From positions 310,001-374,000 of the forward strand of contig JAJNNX010000001.1 in NCBI GenBank assembly GCA_023159155.1: a stretch of 64,000 nt of DNA. The letters are read 5' to 3'. Below the pieces are notes generated by a model. The model was not told the origin of the DNA. It ran no database searches and saw only the letters and a list, made by a program, of their open reading frames with translations. Below are positions 57,575 through 64,000 of this stretch, one piece after another; within the stretch, counting starts at the first letter, position 1; every line of letters begins with the position of its first letter. This DNA is from Ustulina deusta. Lineage: Eukaryota; Ascomycota; Sordariomycetes; Xylariales; Xylariaceae. A program made the position numbers and the translations under genes.

Positions 57575-58381
57575 GGCTTTTCTCGTCCTTTCTCTCTGCC
57601 CTCAGTCGAAAGAAATCCGCGGTTCGTTCGTAGGTCAGTCTGGTTCGGTCGATGTAATAGGGATATGATGTCTCTATGTCTGTCTATCTTCCAGGTTGCG
57701 ATGCAAAGTGGGTCTGTCTCGAGAGCGATTGGGGCCAGATATGGACGCAATTCGGCAATTAAATCAAACACGAGTAGAATAGACGAATGCAAGCTTATGG
57801 ATGAAACAATTCGGTAGCTACTGAGTGGTCAACGGTTCCTTACAGCAATCAGGTTGGCAGGTAATTATTGGTAATTGTGGTATGTATAGACGCGTCTTAA
57901 CCTGCGACTCGCGCGACCTCTAAGGATTTAAGCTTATCGATAAGAGCATCAGCGACCTTCCAATGTTGCAACAGGTACACAATATTGATAGAGGCTAGAA
58001 TGGAGGTTAAGAGTTTGGCAAGGTACCTGGGTTACACTCCCTAGGCACATTCACCTTCCAGAGAGACATTCTAAGGCGTCTTTTGACCGATATGTTCATT
58101 CATGATTAGTATCTCGTTCTAACTTGTACAGAGAATGTCCAAATTGTACCAATTACAGTAGACTTTAGTTGGCTCTGCCATAGGTCGTTCTGCAAACATT
58201 CATCAAGTCCAACTCAAATCACCCCCTTCATGATATCGCCATCTCAGGGCCAGAACTGGGTATGTTTGCTACGCTCCATGCGAAAAAAAAAGAAGAAAAA
58301 AAGAGGATGATTGCAATGGGGGGAAAACGCCATAACACCGCACAATGGATTTCCTTCTAGTCTCGTGGCTGGCGATACGGC
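57575..58381. other. spacer between NNF1 and the b561-like gene
   Basis: No gene is supported. An A-rich run lies near 58282-58305, 3' of the b561-like gene. Confidence 0.5.
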
Positions 58382-60930
58382 TTAGCTATAATCAACTGTT
58401 CCGGTCGAGGGTCTTGCGTCCCGATTTCTCTCTTGTCGTCTTCTTTGCCTCCGTTCCGCTGCTGATGCCGCTGCTGAGCCCGGTGGCCGAGGGTTCGTGA
58501 TGGGCCCGCTAGGGGTTGGACTCAGAGCGCTCCACGTTCCGTGGCTAGCGGGACTGCCAATACTAGAGACTGTCGGCGCCCCCACGGGTGATCCGCCCGA
58601 TGGACCAGGTTGGCCAGAGTAGTATGCTGAATCCTTGCCTCCTCGTCCTCCTCCAGCAAATGCCGGCGTTGGTGGTGATAGAGGCCCGGACACTAGCCGT
58701 TCGGCCTCAGCCTCGTCCGGAGTCTTCCTTGCGCTTCCCTCTCTCCGGTATCGTCGGTGGCCTGGTGTCTCGCTTCCCGACAGACTGCTTACTGAGTCTG
58801 ATCTACCTCTTCGTTGCTCGCGACGTGCCTCCTCCTCTGTGAGTCGCCGTAACGTCACATTTCTGTCTCGATCATCGTGGTATTTCACTTTGATGACACT
58901 ATGTGGCTGACTAGCCCGGCTGCGGTCTCGTCGCCGCTCTTCTTCTGCGGCTAAGCCAGCAGCACTACTTGCAGCTGCAGCGGCAGCCTCTTCACCATCC
59001 CTATGGTGGCGCGAGGAATCCCGTCGTTGTGGTCGTCCGCCCCTAGACACGTGTGACTCGCTCCCAGATTCTTGATGCAAAGAATGTAACAAGCCTTGAG
59101 GGTCTGGCGGCATCGGTGGCATGGAGACGGGTGCAACATCGTGCCTAGATTGCGACCTTGACCTGGAGTGCGGGGCGGGAACTGGAATAACGCCGGGCGG
59201 CGCATTTCCCGCTGCGAGCGGTGGCATAGGCGGGCCGCCGAGGGATGTGCCAAGGGGCCGCGCTTCGATATAAGATGATTCCGTCTCCTCTGACATGATG
59301 GTAGTGGTTAGTGCGCTAGCCGGCGGTGGACGTCGTGATGGTCGAGTTGGTGTTCCATAACCATCTCCCGTGAATCTTGATCCATGCCTCCCATCTCGCC
59401 GCTCTTCTTCCAACCTCAATCTCTCCTCCTCCGCTCTTTTATCTCGACGATCTTTCCACTTCTTTGCAAACCAGCCCAGACCGAAGCCGGCGAGGAGTCC
59501 CTTGCCTGCCCCGCTCTCGTGTTCATCCTCCCGTGCGCGTCTCGAGGGACTCACATAAGATGAGTAATCCGAATAGAGCTGGCTATCAAGTGCAGATGTT
59601 GCTGTTCGAGCGTGCGATGCTTGTGGAGTTGATGGCCGAGGCCCTGCGGCGCTCGATGCTGCTCCAGGTCCGGGTAACAGCGGGGTCCGCGGTCGTGCAC
59701 CAAGCTCCGTCCGATCCTCTGTGAATTCCGATTCCGTATAATCGTCTTGACGCTTTCTCTGAGGCCGTGCACGAGGTCTACCAGGTGTATCCGTTGAGAC
59801 TGCCGAATATTCTTCGTCGTATCTCTGATCATTTTTACGACCTGCCAACTTTTTGAACAAGGCTCCTGCCCCTACCACGCCCCCTACAGCTAGCAACTTG
59901 CTCATCAGACCGCCTCCTTGGCGGTCTGTTCTTTCGGAGTACTTGTCGTTTCCCATGTAGTAACTCGTGGAGCCTCGTCTCGACGGGATCACCTCCGGTG
60001 TTCGCCCGCTTCGAGATGGGGATCCGCTACGGCTGTGACTTCCTTCACTGCCGCGTTTTCGTCCGCGGAAAAGTGCCCAGATCCCGAGCCCTGCGATTAG
60101 AGGACCAAGCCACCCGAATCCTCGCTTAGATTTATGCTCAGAGTGGGTGACACCGGATTCCGACCGACCACCGTGCGACCGTCCTCCATAATCGGTCAAG
60201 TTATCATCCCAGTCGTTTTCATGCCGCCAACTTAGGATGAAGTACAGAAGAACAAGAAAGGCCACCCATAAGGCATAGAGGATGAAAGTGAACTTGGGTG
60301 ATCCATACAGCGTTAGCCCGAGGGGGATTTGCACCACTCCTAGGATGCCGACAATCCCTCCAAACCAACGATGGATCATAAGTCTCAAGGATTTCTTGAC
60401 AATTTTCCTAACCATGCTACCTCCAATCGCTTGTAATAAAATCAAGACGTATATAGCCACGCCAATTCCATGGTGAGGGTTCGTCAAGCTCCGCGAGGGA
60501 CCCACGGCGAAGAATCCAAGGATGAATACGACGGTAGCTAGGCCGACAGAAAGAACCTGCAAGTACGCATGTATGCGGCGGCCTGTTCTACGAACCGGAT
60601 GGAACCTCGCATACATAATGGCTATCGGAACAAGGAATAGAAAGGTTATAGCGGCGAGGACTCCATGGCCGGTCACTAGGGAGTGATACTGGGCGAGTGT
60701 TGCAAATCGATTTCCCATGCCTGCACAACGTTAGGTGAGCCGATGAGATCGGACGATGACTTGCATGGCGATGACCTACCATTATACTGCATAGTCTCAA
60801 AATTGAGACCGACCAGGTTTGGCAGCAGAAAAGTGTTTTTGGTAAAGTCCCACGTTCCGTCGCCGACCGTCATGGTGTTTGAATCATAGCTCGCCGACCC
60901 GGGGGCTGACAGCCCCTCGGCGGGCGCCAT
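58382..60930 (-). CDS. cytochrome-b561-like membrane protein with disordered tail
   Basis: Exons 60930-60780 and 60720-58382 (59-nt intron, CTAAC branch site) encode 829 residues. The N-terminal stretch (TMTVGDGTWDFTKNTFLLPNLVGLN) precedes five hydrophobic helices over about residues 62-230: HGVLAAITFLFLVPIAIM, HAYLQVLSVGLATVVFIL, HHGIGVAIYVLILLQAI, HRWFGGIVGILGVVQIP and FILYALWVAFLVLLYF. Conserved histidines sit at helix ends, as in the cytochrome b561/DUF2427 fold that binds haem. Two further weak hydrophobic segments follow (about 255-275, 340-360). The rest, about 450 residues, is Ser/Arg/Pro-rich and disordered with many charged clusters. Its role is unknown; membrane electron transfer is possible. 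I chose MAPAEG as the start, since it gives the conserved VGDGTWD context; the frame is also open upstream. Confidence 0.82.
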
Positions 60931-63648
60931 AACGGCGGCGGAAGGTTGTCGCAGGGGATTTGGTCTCGCAGCCAAACGATTGGTATCGCCGAAGGGTAGA
61001 ATGCGGATGGAGTGTGTGGAATGCGGATGTCTCGGGGAAAAGCGGTAAGCTCAGCAATGTGATGATGACAGCCAATATCGAGGAATTGTGTTGGTCGCTC
61101 TGCAGTAAGCGCGGGGTTAAAAACGAGATATCAAGTAGAGGCGATTTTGAACTGTTCTCGGCAAGCAATGTCATGGGTCGTACGGGCGGGATTGTGTGCA
61201 AACAGAGCAGATAAAAAACAAAAACACTCCTGGGTTGAAGCTACTGGAGGAAGCAGAACATACTTAGATTGCTACACTCTAGCGGTGGAGATCCAGTGGT
61301 GACATGGCACTGCAGAATTAGTCGGAGGACCCAGGTACGTAACTGGAAGGTTGTTTTCGTCCAGGGTTCTGTGAGGTTGCGGGGACGACGGGCGGGTCCG
61401 GGTGGGTCGCTTTGGTTCCATTCCGCTGTCACCTCACCACACAGCTGGTCACCTGTTGCCTCATTTCGAGTTGGCTGACCTAGCTCGTATACCCGGCCCG
61501 GTGGAGACAAGCTGGCAGCTGTCACAACAAATATAAACAACCCGAATGTTTACATTAGGTACTTACTTAGGGCCATAGTAAGTACCTCTGAGATATGCCT
61601 TCCTAATAGGCGTTAGTTAGGGCATACTTGCGCCTTTTCATCATAAGATCAAAATAGATCAAGATCTGAAAATCTGCCTAACGTCTCAAGCTACACAGGT
61701 TTAATAATAGGCGTTGTGACAGCTGTGCCATACCTAGTGAATTGTCTTTTTCTATGGGTCCCGAAGGACATGGGTACTTTTACTTTAACGGGCCTATGAG
61801 TTCCATTCCCCAACTCCACACGGCCTGTGGCTAGCCTGTGGCTGGAACTGCGGCTTAGCCAGTCTGTCAGTATGGTACCCTGGGTGGCCTGTGTGGAAAT
61901 GGCCTGTGCGCAAGGGTCTTATTGACAGCCCATTGAAAACACAGTTAATGAAGGTCTCAATGGCTATAATGGGCGCTTTACAGGTTGGCTATACAATCTG
62001 CCTATATATTGCAGTCAAAGGTGTACGGGGTAGTTTCTTTTTTCTTTCTTCTTCTTTAAGTAGAATATTCTCGCAGAATATAGGGTATAGTTGGGCTCTG
62101 AACCAAGCTTCCCGTATTGCGGTGCTGAACTACACAGCGTACCATACGATGCTTATAATAGCTAATTATGTTATAATTGTGGACTTTGAGCAGGCCGAAC
62201 TTCTTAATTACGAGCCTCTCGGACTTATTAGTCCAAACAGAAAACGGAAACATGATATGTGTTAAAAAAAAACAAAGCAGAAATAATTTCGCAGCAGAGT
62301 TGCGGTCTATTATACTAAGATAAGTAACAATAATGTTAAGCAAGCCTTATTTTTAATACCCCTATGCTTCTAACTTTAACTATCTTTTCTAAAGCTGCTC
62401 TCTGCTATTAATGAAGTTCCCAAAAAAATTGTAACAACTCGCCTAATTTAAACGGAGTTCGTTAGGCTGGTAGTGTCTAAGTTTATGTTCTTTAGATAAG
62501 AATCAACTATAATATCGAATATTAAGCAATGAAGTTGTTCTTTACTAAGCTGTTAGAGTTGCTTCTATACAGCTCCAAGAAGTAGCTGTATACTTGGATT
62601 GATTGCTGAAGTAAGGAATGACTAAATATATGAGAAAACATCGCAGAATATATGGTAGTTCCTTCAGTAGTACTCGTTGGCTCACCTGTCTTATCGTGAG
62701 GATTTCCTAAGGATCACAAAACCTAGAACCGAAATAATTGTAAAGGAATCCGGGACGCACCAATCACAGCCCCTCATTTCTCCTTGGCTTCGTTAGGGCC
62801 GAAACGAATCTTAACAGATAATGCGGTATGCCTCTCAAAGCCTGGCAATGCAGCAGGTTTGTGTCGATTCTTTCAAGTTCTAGGTTTTACCATTTTCTGT
62901 GCCGCAAACAAATTTGGCTTAGTGTAAACGCCACTTTTGCTCATGCTCGGCTCAGCCTGTTCTCAGCCAGGTGACTGAGCAATAGGATTTAGCAGACCTT
63001 TATACGACACGTTTTTAAACCAGTTCTCAAAACGAATGGATTTTAGTAAACGGGCCCGACAGTCTGGCTTACGAGAGCTGCCGCATGGTATAGCCGGGCT
63101 TCTCGCCCACACGTATTTGCAGTGGATGGATGGCGAGCTTTGCCCCAGCCCACATTCAGTGTCAGGGGTGAATATCCCAGAGTGAAGGTAAGTCACAGGT
63201 AGGTTGCTAGTAGGTAGAATTATATAGGTAAGGGCTCAACATCATTGATTCCTGACCTTCCTCCTAGTATTGTGGGGGGAAGTCGGTCCTTTATATAGAC
63301 ATATCCTATAGTACAGACCCACAGGGTAGCTTCTATCCCCCAGTGACCCTGGTCCCTGACATTCAGACTCTCCGTCCAACATTTTATTGTCGCTGCCCCT
63401 GAGATGTCGAGCATTCCCGACGATCGCCCCTCTTAAAAGTGCCTGTTCCATTCTCATATATGTGGTGGGTTCTCGGCCGGCTTCCGTCGGCCGGCGTGAT
63501 TCGAGCACTGATGATGAAGGCTTTATCGTTGCGGTTGCAATGAGATTGATGTACAGGGCTTGAACCATTGTTGCGATGCCTGGTAACGGACTTGTTAGCT
63601 CCTGAATTGATAAGAAGATCAATAGGTTGGTTTTACAAAATCTTAATG
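60931..63648. other. gene-poor region, AT-rich from about 61.9 to 62.7 kb
   Basis: A frame at 61891-62265 on the plus strand (124 codons) has hydrophobic stretches, but the sequence is AT-rich with no recognised family and is not supported. Minus-strand frames at 63220-63622 are unassigned. No gene is confirmed here. Confidence 0.4.
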
Positions 63649-63849
63649 GACTCGATCTCGCTGACTTTCTGTGATGTGTGAGTTGTCTAAGACCATGTTG
63701 GGGGTAGTCGTGAAGATGTATATTACTCTCTTAGCGCCGTTTTCTGCATAGTACTCGGCAGCTAGTCTGAACTTTTCTGGAAGCTTTTCTTTGGGAAACC
63801 CCAACCATTTTACAAAACTCCTGGCTGTTGTGGAGAGAAGTCGAGACAT
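63643..63849 (-). CDS. small ORF, 68 aa (uncertain)
   Basis: It begins MSRLLSTTARSFVKWLGFPK, with an Arg/Ser-rich amphipathic N-terminus that resembles a mitochondrial targeting sequence, followed by LPEKFRLAAEYYAENGAKRV. No domain or splice continuation is found, and the ORF ends shortly before the window edge on a frame that could also be a first exon. It lies in a gene-poor stretch. Confidence 0.3.
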   Translation of the reverse strand: MSRLLSTTARSFVKWLGFPKEKLPEKFRLAAEYYAENGAKRVIYIFTTTPNMVLDNSHITESQRDRVH

Positions 63850-64000
63850 GGTTGTGGAAGTTAGGTGAACGTGAGGAGGTTAGATAAAGTATCGATTGTG
63901 TTCTGCGAGGGCACACTTGAAGTTCGATGGTAATATTGGTTATATTTATCTAGATTAAAGGATGTTGAGTTTTGTATGCTTTTCTCTATCTTAAACCTAG

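Noticed and set aside
61891..62265. 124-codon plus-strand frame with hydrophobic stretches
   Set aside because: AT-rich context, no recognised family, no splice or start support.
1..64000. tRNA genes, 5S rRNA, CRISPR arrays
   Set aside because: I looked for T-loop-like GGTTCGA sequences, 5S-like blocks and regularly spaced repeats and found none convincing; short microsatellites do not have CRISPR structure.

Overview
This is a stretch of nuclear DNA from a filamentous ascomycete, most likely a Sordariomycete. The evidence is short GT..AG introns (mostly 50-100 nt) with CTAAC/CTGAC-type branch sites, fungal-type proteins (three-domain tryptophan enzyme, sedolisin protease, Zn2Cys6 regulator, Clr5 domain, APH-type kinases, a fungal AAA family) and long AT-rich, gene-poor spacers that look mutationally decayed. 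I see no rRNA, tRNA, CRISPR array or bacterial-type operon. The species cannot be named from what I can see.

Layout. 1-6 kb is a degraded zone: a Clr5-domain gene with an in-frame stop, a tiny membrane ORF, an uncertain minus-strand gene, a possible MITE and a clearly broken adenylation/reductase enzyme relic. 6-21.3 kb is a dense housekeeping block: sedolisin protease (+), triosephosphate isomerase (+), mitoribosomal protein MRPL51/mL43 (-), U1 snRNP 70K (+), ribosome-assembly factor MRT4 (-), TIM9 (+) and a large AAA ATPase (-). 23.7-29.4 kb holds the inner-ring nucleoporin NUP192 (-). 30.6-45.6 kb holds an APH-type kinase (+), trifunctional trpC (+), a DUF4211 chromatin-type protein (-), the Ran-binding protein YRB1/RanBP1 (-) and an F-box-like protein (+). 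47.3-49.4 kb is a Zn2Cys6 regulator (+). 49.4-52.7 kb is AT-rich with a probable copia-type LTR. 52.7-61 kb holds a G3BP-like NTF2/RRM protein (+), kinetochore subunit NNF1 (-) and a cytochrome-b561-like membrane protein (-). 61-64 kb is gene-poor.

Most genes are unrelated housekeeping functions, as is usual in fungi. MRPL51/U1-70K and MRT4/TIM9 are head-to-head pairs with spacers of about 0.4 and 0.7 kb. TPI/MRPL51, U1-70K/MRT4, TIM9/AAA and trpC/DUF4211 are tail-to-tail. I found no convincing new multi-gene system. The most notable non-genic signals are a palindromic TACCTAGGTA-type motif that recurs only between genes, the A-R enzyme relic, the broken Clr5 gene and several AT-rich islands. 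All exon joins were made by eye from reading frame, splice-site sequence and family similarity remembered from training; no search was run.
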